Below are positions 16,253-25,058 of a stretch of DNA of 64,000 nt, in pieces; within the stretch, counting starts at the first letter, position 1, and each line of letters begins with the position of its first letter. Both the position numbers and the translations under genes were made by a program. The DNA is from Oscillibacter sp. 1-3 (GTDB lineage: Bacteria > Bacillota > Clostridia > Oscillospirales > Oscillospiraceae). The notes under the pieces are model-generated. The model did not search any database and was not told the DNA's origin. It saw nothing but the letters and a program-made list of their open reading frames with translations. The stretch covers positions 62,001 to 126,000 of the forward strand of contig NZ_KE159710.1 in NCBI RefSeq assembly GCF_000403435.2, read 5' to 3'.

Positions 16253-16632
16253 GACAGAGTGAAACACAGCGGCGATTGGACGCGATTTTAGCAAGACACG
16301 GTGTCCAGCCTGTGGGCAGCGGCTATATTGACTGCATCTGTCCGCCGGAGGAAGCCAAGGCCCTTTTGGAAGAGGTGCAATCCGCGGGGATCTCCGTGAG
16401 CGATTATAGCCTCTGGCAGTATGTGCCCTCACCAGAAGAGACGGGTCGGGGTATGGGCGGTCCCTGCTGCCGGTACTGGGCGGGCTGGTACAGTGAGATG
16501 GACGTTCTTCGCTCCTGGCAAGGCGTCGCGGAGCTGGAGACATTTCTCAACACTGCGAAAGAGCGGCTGCAATGTGCGCTGTCTCCGGGCTTTTGGCTGA
16601 CGGTTCCAGAGCCTTGGCAGTACCTGCCGTGA
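16249..16632 (+). CDS. Hypothetical protein between argR and recN
   Basis: 127 aa, starting with a GTG that overlaps the argR stop by 4 nt. It is soluble, with several Trp and Cys residues (SGYIDCICPPEE, GGPCCRYWAGWYSEMD). I do not recognise the family. The tight coupling to argR suggests it is translated as part of the operon. No catalytic motif is evident. Most relatives of this cluster have argR directly followed by recN, so this is an insertion of one small gene. Confidence 0.7.
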   Translation: MRQSETQRRLDAILARHGVQPVGSGYIDCICPPEEAKALLEEVQSAGISVSDYSLWQYVPSPEETGRGMGGPCCRYWAGWYSEMDVLRSWQGVAELETFLNTAKERLQCALSPGFWLTVPEPWQYLP

Positions 16633-16657
16633 GAGATGGGAGGTAAGAGGGAAATTT

Positions 16658-18340
16658 ATGCTGGAAGTGCTTCATATTGAGAATATCGCGGTAATCGAGG
16701 AGGCGGACATCCAGTTCCGTCCGGGCTTCAACGCCCTGACCGGCGAGACCGGCGCGGGCAAGTCCATTGTCATTGACGCCATGGGCGCGGTGCTGGGAGG
16801 CCGTACCTCCAGGGAGCTGATCCGCACCGGCGCGGACAAGGCATTTGTCAGTGCCTCCTTCTCCGGTGTCGCACCGGAGCTGCCGGGACTGGCGGAGAAC
16901 GGCGTCGCGCCGGAGGAGGACGGGACGCTCCTGCTCCAGCGGGAGATCGGGGGAGACGGGAAAAACGTCTGCCGGATCAACGGACGGCCCATCACCGTGG
17001 CCCAGCTGCGGCGGATCGGCGGGGAGCTGCTGAACATCCACGGCCAGCACGACGGCCAGCAGCTTTTGGACGAGGAACAGCACGGCGCATATCTGGACCG
17101 CTTCGGCAGGACGGAGACGGCGCTGGCAGCCTATCAGTCGGAATATCAGACTATGGAATCCCTGCGAACAAAGATGTGCTCTCTGCAAATGGACGAGGCG
17201 GAGAAGGCCCGCCGGGTGGACAGCCTCCGCTTTCAGATCGACGAGCTGGAGCGGGCAGAGCTGGTTCCCGGCGAGGAGGAGGAGCTGACCGCCCGCCGGA
17301 GTCTTCTGCGTAACGGGGAGAAATATCTCTCCGCCCTCTCCGGGGCGGATTACGCCCTGAGCGGCGGCGATGAGGGCGGCGGCGCGGTGAGCCAGCTTCG
17401 GGAGGCGGAGGACGCCCTGTCCGCCATCCGCACCCTGAGCGACGACCTGGGAGACTTGTACAAACGCTTGGAAGACCTCCGCTGTGAAGCCTATGACCTT
17501 GCAGAGACGATTCGGGATAGGCGGACAGAATTTGACTTCTCCCCGGCGGAGCTGGACGCGGTGGAGAGCCGCGCCGACCAGCTGTACCGCCTGAAAAAGA
17601 AGTACGGCGCCACGGTGGAGGAGTGCCTTTCATATCTGGACAAGTGCCGAGCGGAGCTGGACGCCATTGAGACGGCAGACGACACGCTGGTGCGTCTGGA
17701 GCAGAAGCTGAAAAAGGCGGAGAAAGCCGCTCTGTCCGCCGGAGCGGCCCTGACCAAGGTTCGAAAAGCGGCCGCAAAGGCCCTGGAATCCCGCATCCAG
17801 ACCGAGCTGCGGGAGCTGGACATGGGGAAGGTCCGCTTCTCTATTGCCTTCGAGTCCAAGGAACCGTCTCCGGACGGGTGCGACGTTATCCGCTTTCTGA
17901 TGTCGGCCAACGCCGGGGAGGATCTGAGGCCCATCGCCAAAATCGCCTCTGGCGGCGAGCTGGCCCGGATCATGCTGGCGCTGAAAAATGTGCTGGCGGA
18001 GCAGGAGTCCATCGGAACCCTGGTGTTTGACGAGGTGGATACCGGCGTCTCCGGCCGGGCGGCCCAGAAGGTGGCGGAGAAGCTGGCCCAGGTGAGCCGC
18101 CGCAAGCAGGTGCTGTGCGTCACCCATCTGCCCCAGCTGGCGGCCATGGCGGACACCCACTTCTCCGTGGAGAAGGGAGAGCGGAAGGGCAGAACCTACA
18201 CAGAGGTGGTCCGGCTGGACCGGGAGCGGCGGAAAGCGGAGCTGGCCCGGATCACCGGCGGCACCAAGGTGACGGATGCCCTTCTGGAGAGCGCCGGGGA
18301 GCTGCTGGACGGTGCGGAGGCCTACCGGCGGGGCTTGTGA
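16658..18340 (+). CDS. recN: DNA repair protein RecN
   Basis: 560 aa SMC-like ATPase. Walker A GETGAGKS lies near residues 29-36, coiled-coil arms run from about 150 to 375, and the signature/Walker B end has ASGGELARIMLALK and LVFDEVDTGVSG. RecN acts early at double-strand breaks. GGGAGG-like sequence upstream of ATG 16658 supports the start. It closes the isoprenoid/DNA-repair cluster. Confidence 0.96.
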   Translation: MLEVLHIENIAVIEEADIQFRPGFNALTGETGAGKSIVIDAMGAVLGGRTSRELIRTGADKAFVSASFSGVAPELPGLAENGVAPEEDGTLLLQREIGGDGKNVCRINGRPITVAQLRRIGGELLNIHGQHDGQQLLDEEQHGAYLDRFGRTETALAAYQSEYQTMESLRTKMCSLQMDEAEKARRVDSLRFQIDELERAELVPGEEEELTARRSLLRNGEKYLSALSGADYALSGGDEGGGAVSQLREAEDALSAIRTLSDDLGDLYKRLEDLRCEAYDLAETIRDRRTEFDFSPAELDAVESRADQLYRLKKKYGATVEECLSYLDKCRAELDAIETADDTLVRLEQKLKKAEKAALSAGAALTKVRKAAAKALESRIQTELRELDMGKVRFSIAFESKEPSPDGCDVIRFLMSANAGEDLRPIAKIASGGELARIMLALKNVLAEQESIGTLVFDEVDTGVSGRAAQKVAEKLAQVSRRKQVLCVTHLPQLAAMADTHFSVEKGERKGRTYTEVVRLDRERRKAELARITGGTKVTDALLESAGELLDGAEAYRRGL

Positions 18341-18452
18341 GATTTTTACAGAATACAAAATCGGCTGAGAGGAATGTCAGCCGGTTTCCCACTATGCCAA
18401 AGCCCTAAGTTTCTGAGGCGGATGAAGAAGCGGAGAAGGTGAACAAAACCAG

Positions 18453-18481
18453 TTGACAAACCGGCATCGATCCGCTATAAT
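18453..18481 (+). promoter_or_regulatory. Consensus SigA promoter of the tyrS T-box leader
   Basis: TTGACA (18453-18458), 17 nt, TATAAT (18476-18481). This is a perfect consensus promoter, typical of a leader controlled by attenuation. Confidence 0.9.
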
Positions 18482-18487
18482 CCCCGA

Positions 18488-18765
18488 TATATATGGTGAG
18501 GAAGAGGAAGAGTATCCGCCATGGCGTTGCGCAGAGAGCCCCTGTTTTGCTGAAAAGGGGAGAGGGTCAGACGGAGAATACCCCTCAGAGCCGGCACCCC
18601 AACGGCCTTACGGCCCAGTAGGCGTGCTCCGGGTGCGCCCGTTACCGCGCGGGAGTGTGCTGGCACTCCATGAGGCCGTCTCCGCGAGGAGGCGGCGAAC
18701 CAGAGGTGGTACCGCGAAGTTGCTTCGCCCTCTGTCCCGGCCCGGGACGGAGGGCGAATTTTAAT
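18488..18765 (+). promoter_or_regulatory. T-box riboswitch (tyrosine)
   Basis: The leader has the T-box core AGGTGGTACCGCG (18704-18716). This is followed by a GC-rich terminator (18726-18756, CGCCCTC... / ...GAGGGCG) and T-rich tail. In Stem I, GAATACC (18576-18582) offers a UAC tyrosine codon (18579-18581) as specifier. Uncharged tRNA-Tyr should bind the specifier and T-box bulge and favour the antiterminator. The downstream gene is tyrS, which agrees. Confidence 0.92.
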
Positions 18766-18783
18766 TGAAGGAGAAAGATTATT

Positions 18784-20016
18784 ATGACTTGTTATGATGA
18801 ACTACAGGCTCGCGGGCTGATTGCCCAGGTGACCAGCGAGGAGGAGGTCAAGGACCTCATCAACAACGGCAAGGCAACCTTTTATATTGGGTACGACTGC
18901 ACCGCCGACAGCCTGACAGCCGGGCACTTTGTGACCCTTACCCTGATGAAGCGCCTCCAGATGGCTGGAAATAAGCCCATTGCCCTCATTGGCGGCGGCA
19001 CCACCACCATCGGCGATCCCTCCGGCCGCACAGATATGCGGAAGATGCTCACCCGGGATGACATCGATCACAACGCCGAGTGTTTTAAGCGCCAGATGGA
19101 GCGGTTTATCGACTTTGGCGAGGGTCCCGGCAAGGCCATGATGCTCAATAACGCCGATTGGTTGCTGAGCCTCAACTATGTGGACCTGCTGCGGGAGGTC
19201 GGGGCCTGCTTCTCCGTAAACAATATGCTCCGGGCGGACTGCTACAAGCAGCGCATGGAGCGGGGGCTCAGCTTCCTGGAGTTCAATTATATGATTATGC
19301 AGTCCTACGATTTCTACCACATGTTCCAGACGGTGGGCTGCAATCTCCAATGCGGCGGCAATGACCAGTGGAGCAATATGCTGGGCGGTACAGAGCTGAT
19401 TCGCCGCAAGCTGGGCAGGGACTCCCACTGCATGACCATCAACCTGCTCACGGACTCCCAGGGCAACAAGATGGGAAAGACCGCTGGCAACGCCGTGTGG
19501 CTGGACCCCAGCAAGACCAGTCCCTATGATTTCTACCAGTACTGGCGCAACGTGGGAGACGCGGACGTGATGAAGTGCGTCCGCTGGCTCACCTTCCTGC
19601 CTCTGGAGCAGATCGACGAAATGGACCATTGGAAGGATGCCCAGCTCAACCAGGCCAAGGAGATTCTGGCATGGGAACTGACCAATATGGTCCATGGCAA
19701 AGAGGAGGCGGACAAAGCCCAGGCCGCCGCCCGTGCGCTGTTCTCCACCGGCGGGGATGTCAGCAACATGCCCACCACGGAGCTGGACGCCGGGAAGTTT
19801 GAAGGCGGAAAGATCGGCGCCGTCAATCTGCTGGTGGCCTGCGGCCTGTGCCCCTCCAACGGCGAGGCGCGGCGGCTGATCCAGCAGGGCGGCATGGCGG
19901 TCAATGACCGGAAGGTGACGGACATCGGCGAAGCCTTCGACCAGTCGGACTTCGAGGGCGAGGGCATCATTATCAAAAAGGGCAAGAAGGTCTATCACCG
20001 GGCCGTTGTAAAGTGA
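18784..20016 (+). CDS. tyrS: Tyrosine--tRNA ligase
   Basis: 410 aa class I synthetase. The HIGH-like motif sits in DSLTAGHFV (residues ~41-49), and the KMSKS equivalent is KMGKT (~228-232), as in bacterial TyrRS. The tyrosine pocket motif GGNDQWSNM is near 196-204. A C-terminal S4 domain (~345-405) grips tRNA. GGAG upstream of ATG 18784 is clear. Expression is controlled by the T-box leader immediately upstream. Confidence 0.97.
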   Translation: MTCYDELQARGLIAQVTSEEEVKDLINNGKATFYIGYDCTADSLTAGHFVTLTLMKRLQMAGNKPIALIGGGTTTIGDPSGRTDMRKMLTRDDIDHNAECFKRQMERFIDFGEGPGKAMMLNNADWLLSLNYVDLLREVGACFSVNNMLRADCYKQRMERGLSFLEFNYMIMQSYDFYHMFQTVGCNLQCGGNDQWSNMLGGTELIRRKLGRDSHCMTINLLTDSQGNKMGKTAGNAVWLDPSKTSPYDFYQYWRNVGDADVMKCVRWLTFLPLEQIDEMDHWKDAQLNQAKEILAWELTNMVHGKEEADKAQAAARALFSTGGDVSNMPTTELDAGKFEGGKIGAVNLLVACGLCPSNGEARRLIQQGGMAVNDRKVTDIGEAFDQSDFEGEGIIIKKGKKVYHRAVVK

Positions 20017-20085
20017 TAGGAGCTGTATCCCAGCCTGCGATGGTATTTGATAACTGATAGCGGACATCAAAATTTCCGGCAAATG

Positions 20086-20122
20086 GGCGGCCCCTACAGG
20101 CGATGCGTAGGGGCCGCCGTTT
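20086..20122. terminator. Strong hairpin after tyrS, possibly a dispersed repeat
   Basis: Twelve-bp perfect arms GGCGGCCCCTAC / GTAGGGGCCGCC (20086-20097, 20107-20118) are followed by GTTTT. A similar CGGCCCCTAC string lies at 8236-8245. It may double as a REP-like intergenic element. Confidence 0.6.
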
Positions 20123-20297
20123 TGGTGCCCGCAATTTTGAGGATTGCTGTAGAAGCTGTATTCACAGGCGTTGAACGCCGTCTGGACGGGTCTTTTCACG
20201 CCGCTCGCGGAATTCTCTCGCCCATCCAGCATTTCCCGACTATGGACACGGTTTCTTAAATATTATCTCAAAACTATAAATTGGGGGATCAGAAATT

Positions 20298-21430
20298 ATG
20301 AAAATTGAGAAATCTCCGCAGGTTTGTCCGGAATATCGGAAATCAACAGGTCCGTCCGCATCATCAAAAACCTTTGGACAGGTGATGCAGGCGAGATCTC
20401 AGGACCGTTGCGTTCCTAGCACGAATACCCAATTGTTCAATACAGAAGCGAATTTTACCAGTGCGGAATTGGCTTATGGGAATCCCGCTGTCTGCAACGC
20501 GACCTTTGCAAAACTCAATCAGCTGGCGGAAATAACCGAGCAGACGGACTATACCGGAATGAGTTCCGAAGAGATCTATGCGGAGATATGGAATCGCTAT
20601 AATGAAGCCTTTGACGGGAATATGATCGCCATTACAGCCGGTATTACCAGGCCCATGGAATGGGCGCGGGTCAATAACCATTTTGTAAATGAGATCAACC
20701 GCCGTATTTTTATTCCTGAAGTAAATACCGCACGCGAAGCGGCTGGAGAAGCCAACAGTTATGAGGAAAAATGGCTTTGGAAAAAGCTGCCGGCAAGGTT
20801 CTCCATGATTCTCTTTTGAAGGGCCATATTTGAAAAATGGCGGAATGCCCAACGGCGAGAGATTTTTTCGCCAATCAAGGCAAATTTTTGCAGGCGGGCT
20901 GACGCTCGGCAAGAAAATTTAACGCAGAGTGGCGGATCAAGATCCACCGTTTGGGCGTTTTGACTTTTTTCAAACATGGCCTAGGCTATGATGGAATGAA
21001 TTTTAATGAAATGGAGGCAGCAATTAGGGAGATATATGCCGGTAAAAATACGACTTTGTACTTCCTAAAAATGCAGAGTGAGCTGAGAAGAACTGGCGTT
21101 CTGGAACACAAGATGGGCGATCAGGCGTGCATTTGCTGCGCTCTCATACAGACTCAGTTTGAGTATGCCTTTAACCCCGACTACACCAAAAAAGACCGTT
21201 CAATAGGAGCCAATCTCCACATGTCAACGGATCAACGGAACCGTGTCGCAAATTAACCTTTCGACGCGGCGGAATTAGCGGCTGGAATAAAGGAACAGCT
21301 GAGCCGCATCCGCTCTGCAAATGAATATAGAGACGACATCGTAAAAATGATGGAGGACTGCATTGACCTGTTTGTCAAAGGGGTCATTGGCAATAGCTTT
21401 GAAGAGCTGGTCGGCGAGACAAAAGAATAA
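20298..21430 (+). pseudogene. Broken gene of unknown function, interrupted by a 160-bp element
   Basis: A once intact frame of about 323 codons can be reconstructed. From ATG 20298 it reads to about residue 156, where an A run (20767-20771) is one base short. Restoring it gives MALEKAAGKVLHDSLLK. That joins exactly, after removal of 162 bp (20822-20983), to GYDGMNFNEMEAAIREIYAG. An in-frame TAA (21254-21256) then interrupts, and the frame continues to the natural stop at 21430. So there are three lesions: a frameshift, an insertion and a nonsense codon. The protein is helical with no recognised motif. The segment is clearly lower in GC than its neighbours, which suggests acquisition. Confidence 0.82.
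20822..20981. mobile_element. 160-bp MITE-like element, copy 1
   Basis: The element starts GGCCATATTTGAAAAA and ends TTTTTTCAAACATGGCC, giving terminal inverted repeats of about 18 bp with two mismatches. It is the same length as, and about 95% identical to, the copy at 53442-53601 (roughly eight differences). It has no coding capacity. TA follows its right end; the left flank is AG. It interrupts the pseudogene at 20298-21430. Confidence 0.82.
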
Positions 21431-21458
21431 CTGTACTGGAAATTCTAAATCCTCAAAG

Positions 21459-21489
21459 GGGGAGAGGGCCGCGGCCCTCTCCCCTGATT
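21459..21489 (+). terminator. Palindromic terminator
   Basis: GGGGAGAGGGCC (21459-21470) and GGCCCTCTCCCC (21473-21484) form a perfect 12-bp stem followed by TGATTTT. It lies after the pseudogene. Confidence 0.7.
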
Positions 21490-21551
21490 TTCCTGTTACC
21501 AGGCCGTTACTTCTTTTACCGCACTGTCATTTTTCTGTAACCGGGCTGTGG

Positions 21552-21581
21552 TAGACATAATATTCCATTTTCCGCTATACT
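21552..21581 (+). promoter_or_regulatory. SigA-type promoter for the 390-aa secreted protein
   Basis: TAGACA (21552-21557), 18 nt, TATACT (21576-21581), 32 nt before ATG 21614. Confidence 0.5.
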
Positions 21582-21613
21582 GATTTCCATCAAGAGAGAT
21601 GAGGGTGGAGCTT

Positions 21614-22786
21614 ATGAAGAGAGAACAGATCATTGGCCTGTGTGCGCTGCTTCTGCTGACCGCTGGAACGGTTTTCGCGGTCTCCCGCGGTCCGGCGGCG
21701 GACGGCCTGTCCGACGGAGAGCGGGCGTACAAGGAGATGCTGGAGGCCGCGCCTCTGGCAGTGGTGGAAGGGGAGACCATCTCCCCCGATCAGCGGTTAC
21801 TGGTCCGCACCGCGGGAGCGACGGATTTCTATGTCAGCGGCGTCCGGGTGCCGGAGAAGGTCCAGGTGGTGGACCGTCTTACAGAGGAGGTGCTGTGGGA
21901 GACGGAGGGCATGGTGAGCCAGAGGGCTCTCTGGTCTCCGGAGGGAGGGTATCTGGCCCTGGCCCGGTCCGCTCGGACCTGGTGCTCCGTCACCGTCCTT
22001 GAGACGGAGCACTGGACCGCCTGGGACTTCACTCTGCCGGATGGAAACTCCATCCCGGAGTACACCTTTCCGGCGTATTACGAGCCCTGGGGAGAGTGGC
22101 GGTCAGAGCACTGTCTGGACCTGACCTTTGACGATGTGAACGAGGGACAGTCCCGCTGCACCTGCTATATCACCACGGAGCAGGGGCAGATCACCGGCGA
22201 GACGCTGGAGCGTACGGAGGAGATCCTGCCGGAGACCTATGACTTCAACCACGACGGACAGCCGGAGACGGTGGAAATTACATCCGTTCAAAGCGCCCAC
22301 ACCCTCCGCGTTGTGGACGCGGACGGCGCCACGCTGTGGGAGGAGGAGGCTCACACCGCCCACGCCGGGTGGACGAGTATTTTCGCTTTCTCCATGGACG
22401 GACAGGACTATCTCATCCGGTATCTCCCTACCATGTACCAGGGCCAGGCAGAGTATTCGCTCCGGGTGTTCTCCCTGAACGCCGTAGGTGGGGAAGAGGT
22501 CCTCCATGAGAGCGGCGTGATCTGGGACTGCAATTTCCGCATGGACGGGCACCAATACGATGTGGAGGCCATGACAGATTTTTTGTGGGAGGTCCACACC
22601 TATCTTCGGGACAGCACGCTGCTCATAAGCACGGAGAATGGGATGTTTCAGTCCAATCTCCCGGGGCTCCGGCTGAATTACTATCCCTTTGGGGACGCTC
22701 TGGAGCTGGACAGCCGGGAGGCACTGGAAAAAGCGGTCCTTAAAGCTGAAAGACTTTACAAGGAGGAAGAGGGAATCACAGAATAA
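21614..22786 (+). CDS. Secreted or membrane-anchored protein of unknown function
   Basis: 390 aa. The N-terminus KREQIIGLCALLLLTAGTVFA is a signal peptide or anchor. The rest is a beta-rich exported region (many Trp, Tyr and Thr). It has one DFNHDGQPETVEI segment near residue 213 that resembles a calcium-binding VCBS/FG-GAP repeat. A C-terminal helix follows. ATG 21614 has GGGTGGAG 4 nt upstream; the in-frame ATG 21599 is less likely. It stands alone between its own promoter and a bidirectional terminator. I do not recognise a named family. Confidence 0.75.
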   Translation: MKREQIIGLCALLLLTAGTVFAVSRGPAADGLSDGERAYKEMLEAAPLAVVEGETISPDQRLLVRTAGATDFYVSGVRVPEKVQVVDRLTEEVLWETEGMVSQRALWSPEGGYLALARSARTWCSVTVLETEHWTAWDFTLPDGNSIPEYTFPAYYEPWGEWRSEHCLDLTFDDVNEGQSRCTCYITTEQGQITGETLERTEEILPETYDFNHDGQPETVEITSVQSAHTLRVVDADGATLWEEEAHTAHAGWTSIFAFSMDGQDYLIRYLPTMYQGQAEYSLRVFSLNAVGGEEVLHESGVIWDCNFRMDGHQYDVEAMTDFLWEVHTYLRDSTLLISTENGMFQSNLPGLRLNYYPFGDALELDSREALEKAVLKAERLYKEEEGITE

Positions 22787-22816
22787 AGAGGCGGGGAAAT
22801 CTCCCCGCCCCTCTTT
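22785..22816. terminator. Bidirectional terminator between convergent genes
   Basis: AAAGAGGCGGGGA and TCCCCGCCCCTCTTT pair with a 2-nt bulge. The hairpin overlaps the stop codons of both the gene ending at 22786 and dapA ending at 22815. Confidence 0.75.
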
Positions 22817-23708
22817 ACTCCGCCGGCAACAGCGCGTATTTCACCAGCGTCTCCCGGATGCGCGCCAGATTGGCGTCACTTGGCGGGCACAGGGGAAGGC
22901 GGAGTTCTCCCATCTCCCACCCCAGCAGATTCAGCGCCGTCTTGACGGGAATGGGGTTCACCTCGCAGAACATGGCGTCGCAGAAGTCCTTTAAGTACAG
23001 CTGGAGCTTCCCGGCCTCGGCAAAGTCGTTATCCAGGCACAGCCGGGCCAGGGTGTGCATCTCAGCGGGGAGGACGTTGGCCGCCACGGAGATTACCCCA
23101 ACGCCGCCCAGGGCGCAGATGGGGACCGTCTCGTCGTCGTTGCCGGACCAGATGTAGAAGTCCTCCAGGCACAGGTTTTGGGTTCGCTGGATATTTCCCA
23201 GATTTCCGGAGGCCTCCTTGGTGCCGATGATGTTGGGGTGCTTCGCCAGCTCGGCGTACGTCTCCGGGGCGATGGAGACCCCGGTGCGGGAGGGCACATT
23301 GTAGAGGATGCAGGGGAGGTTCACCGCGTCGGCGATGGTCTGGTAGTGCCGGATCATCCCGGCCTGGGAGGCTTTATTGTAGTAGGGCGTCACCAGCAGC
23401 AGCCCGTCGGCCCCGGCGTTCTCCGCCTCCCGGGAGAGGGTGACGGCCACCTCCGTGGAGTTGGATCCGGCCCCTGCAATCACCGGGACTTTTCCCTTCA
23501 CACGCTCTGCGCAGAACGCGATGACCTCTGTCCTCTCACGGGGTGTCATGGTGCTGGCCTCCCCGGTGGTGCCGCAGGCGATGACAGCATCCGTACCACT
23601 CTCCAACTGGAAATCCAGTAGCTTTCCCAGGGCGTCAAAGTTCACGCCGCCGTTTGTGAAGGGCGTGGCGATGGCCACACCGGAGCCTGTAAAAATCGGT
23701 TGTTTCAA
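22815..23708 (-). CDS. dapA: 4-hydroxy-tetrahydrodipicolinate synthase
   Basis: 297 aa TIM-barrel aldolase of lysine/diaminopimelate and dipicolinate synthesis. It joins aspartate semialdehyde and pyruvate. CGTTGEAST (residues ~45-53), YYNKASQ near 108 and the Schiff-base lysine in IGTKEASGNL near 161 are visible. TTG 23708 is 8 nt after GGAG and gives the family-like start MKQPIFTGSGVA. ATG 23714 sits only 2 nt from that site. It is downstream of asd, the preceding pathway step. Confidence 0.95.
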   Translation of the reverse strand: MKQPIFTGSGVAIATPFTNGGVNFDALGKLLDFQLESGTDAVIACGTTGEASTMTPRERTEVIAFCAERVKGKVPVIAGAGSNSTEVAVTLSREAENAGADGLLLVTPYYNKASQAGMIRHYQTIADAVNLPCILYNVPSRTGVSIAPETYAELAKHPNIIGTKEASGNLGNIQRTQNLCLEDFYIWSGNDDETVPICALGGVGVISVAANVLPAEMHTLARLCLDNDFAEAGKLQLYLKDFCDAMFCEVNPIPVKTALNLLGWEMGELRLPLCPPSDANLARIRETLVKYALLPAE

Positions 23709-23734
23709 GCGCATCACTCCTTTCATGATCGATG

Positions 23735-23769
23735 GACAAAAAGCGGATGCCCGGTTTGGGCATCCGCTT
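23735..23769 (-). terminator. Terminator of asd
   Basis: Twelve-bp arms AAGCGGATGCCC / GGGCATCCGCTT (23741-23752, 23758-23769). On the minus strand the stem runs into TTTTTGTC. It separates asd from dapA, so dapA may need read-through or its own promoter. Confidence 0.8.
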
Positions 23770-23789
23770 TCTTTTGTAGACAGTGCCGT

Positions 23790-24881
23790 TTATTTTGCCT
23801 CAATATATCCCTTTGCGCACAGCAGCTCCGCCAGCAGCACTGCGCCGCCGGCAGCGCCCCGGAGGGTGTTGTGGCTGAGGCCCACAAATTTGTAATCATA
23901 CTGGGTGTCCTCCCGCAGACGGCCCAGGGAGACAGCCATGCCGTTTTCCAGATTCCGGTCCAGCCGGGTTTGCGGCCGGTCCGGCTCCTCGAAGTAGTGG
24001 AGGAACTGTTTGGGGGCAGAGGGGAGGTCCAGTTCCTGGGCGGGACCCCGGAAAGCGGCCCAGTCGGCCTTGATCTGTTCTGCGGTCGGCTTACGGCTCT
24101 CCTGGAACTTCATGAATACAGCCGCCATGTGGCCGTCCTGGCAGGCCACCCGAAAGCACTGGGCTGTGATGGCGGGGCCGGCGGCCTTGATGATTCTGCC
24201 GTCCTCCACCACGCCCCACAGCTTCAGAGGCTCCTGCTCGCTTTTTTCCTCCTCGCCGCCGATATAGGGAATACAGTTATCCACCATCTCCGGCCAGCGC
24301 TCAAAGGTTTTGCCTGCGCCGGAAATGGCTTGATAGGTACAGACCAGGGCCCGTTCCAGGCCGTATTTCAGCAGAGGGTGCAGGGCGGGGACATAGCTCT
24401 GGAGGGAGCAGTTGGACTTCACGGCGATAAATCCCCGCCGGGTCCCCAGACGTTTGCGCTGGGCCTCGATAACCTCCAGGTGCTCCGCGTTGAGCTCCGG
24501 CACTACCATGGGCACGTCGTCCGTCCAGCGGTGGGCGGAGTTGTTGGAGACGATGGGGCACTCCAGTTTGGCGTACCGCTCCTCTAAGGCCCGGATATCC
24601 TCTTTTTTCATGTCCACAGCGCAGAAGCAGAAATCTACCTGCTCCGCCAGTTTTTCCGCGTCAGCCTCCGCGTCCAGAATTACCAGCTCTTTAGCCGTCT
24701 CCGGCACCGGGGCGGACATGGCCCAGCGGCCCTCCACAGCTTCGCCATAGCGCCTCCCGGCGCTGCGGGCACTTGCAGCCACGGCGGTCAAGTGAAACCA
24801 AGGGTGGTTTTCCATCAGGGTGACGAACCGCTGGCCCACCATGCCCGTACAGCCGATGACACCCACTTTGTACTGTTTCAT
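23790..24881 (-). CDS. asd: Aspartate-semialdehyde dehydrogenase (long archaeal/fungal-like type)
   Basis: 363 aa. The Rossmann motif GCTGMVGQRF is near residues 10-19. The catalytic cysteine lies in KSNCSLQSY (~155), the acid/base Gln/His region in ISGAGKT, and LSHNTLRGAAGGA at the C-terminus. The length and the GCTGMVGQRFV start are those of the archaeal/fungal class rather than the 330-aa proteobacterial class. It reduces aspartyl phosphate to the semialdehyde used by dapA. GGAGGAG upstream gives ATG 24881; the frame is open to 25016. Confidence 0.93.
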   Translation of the reverse strand: MKQYKVGVIGCTGMVGQRFVTLMENHPWFHLTAVAASARSAGRRYGEAVEGRWAMSAPVPETAKELVILDAEADAEKLAEQVDFCFCAVDMKKEDIRALEERYAKLECPIVSNNSAHRWTDDVPMVVPELNAEHLEVIEAQRKRLGTRRGFIAVKSNCSLQSYVPALHPLLKYGLERALVCTYQAISGAGKTFERWPEMVDNCIPYIGGEEEKSEQEPLKLWGVVEDGRIIKAAGPAITAQCFRVACQDGHMAAVFMKFQESRKPTAEQIKADWAAFRGPAQELDLPSAPKQFLHYFEEPDRPQTRLDRNLENGMAVSLGRLREDTQYDYKFVGLSHNTLRGAAGGAVLLAELLCAKGYIEAK

Positions 24882-24992
24882 TATATGCTCCTCCTGCTGT
24901 GTTTGTTCCGGCGTCTTTTTTTGTTGCTTCTGGCGCCGTTTTGTACTATAATGTTTTTTACTGAGAAAAAAACAGCCCTGTATTTGTAAGAC

Positions 24993-25021
24993 GGACATTT
25001 GTATGTATATTAACATACTTT
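24993..25021 (+). promoter_or_regulatory. SigE-like promoter of the spoIID-family gene
   Basis: GGACATT (24993-24999), 14 nt, CATACTTT (25014-25021). The -10 matches CATACAHT at seven of eight positions. It lies 37 nt before the start codon. Confidence 0.5.
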
Positions 25022-25058
25022 TTGGGTTTCGTCAAGGTCAGGGCCATGGGGAGGTTCC

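Noticed and set aside
18453-18764. 103-aa frame in the tyrS leader
   Set aside because: It covers the T-box leader, whose conserved motifs and terminator explain the sequence.
18802-20232. 476-aa open frame antisense to tyrS
   Set aside because: It mirrors tyrS codon by codon and has no ribosome site. tyrS is unambiguous and preceded by a T-box.
20364-20912. 182-aa minus-strand frame over the pseudogene and element copy 1
   Set aside because: Its start lies in the non-coding repeat, and the rest is antisense to the plus-strand pseudogene whose reconstruction is consistent.
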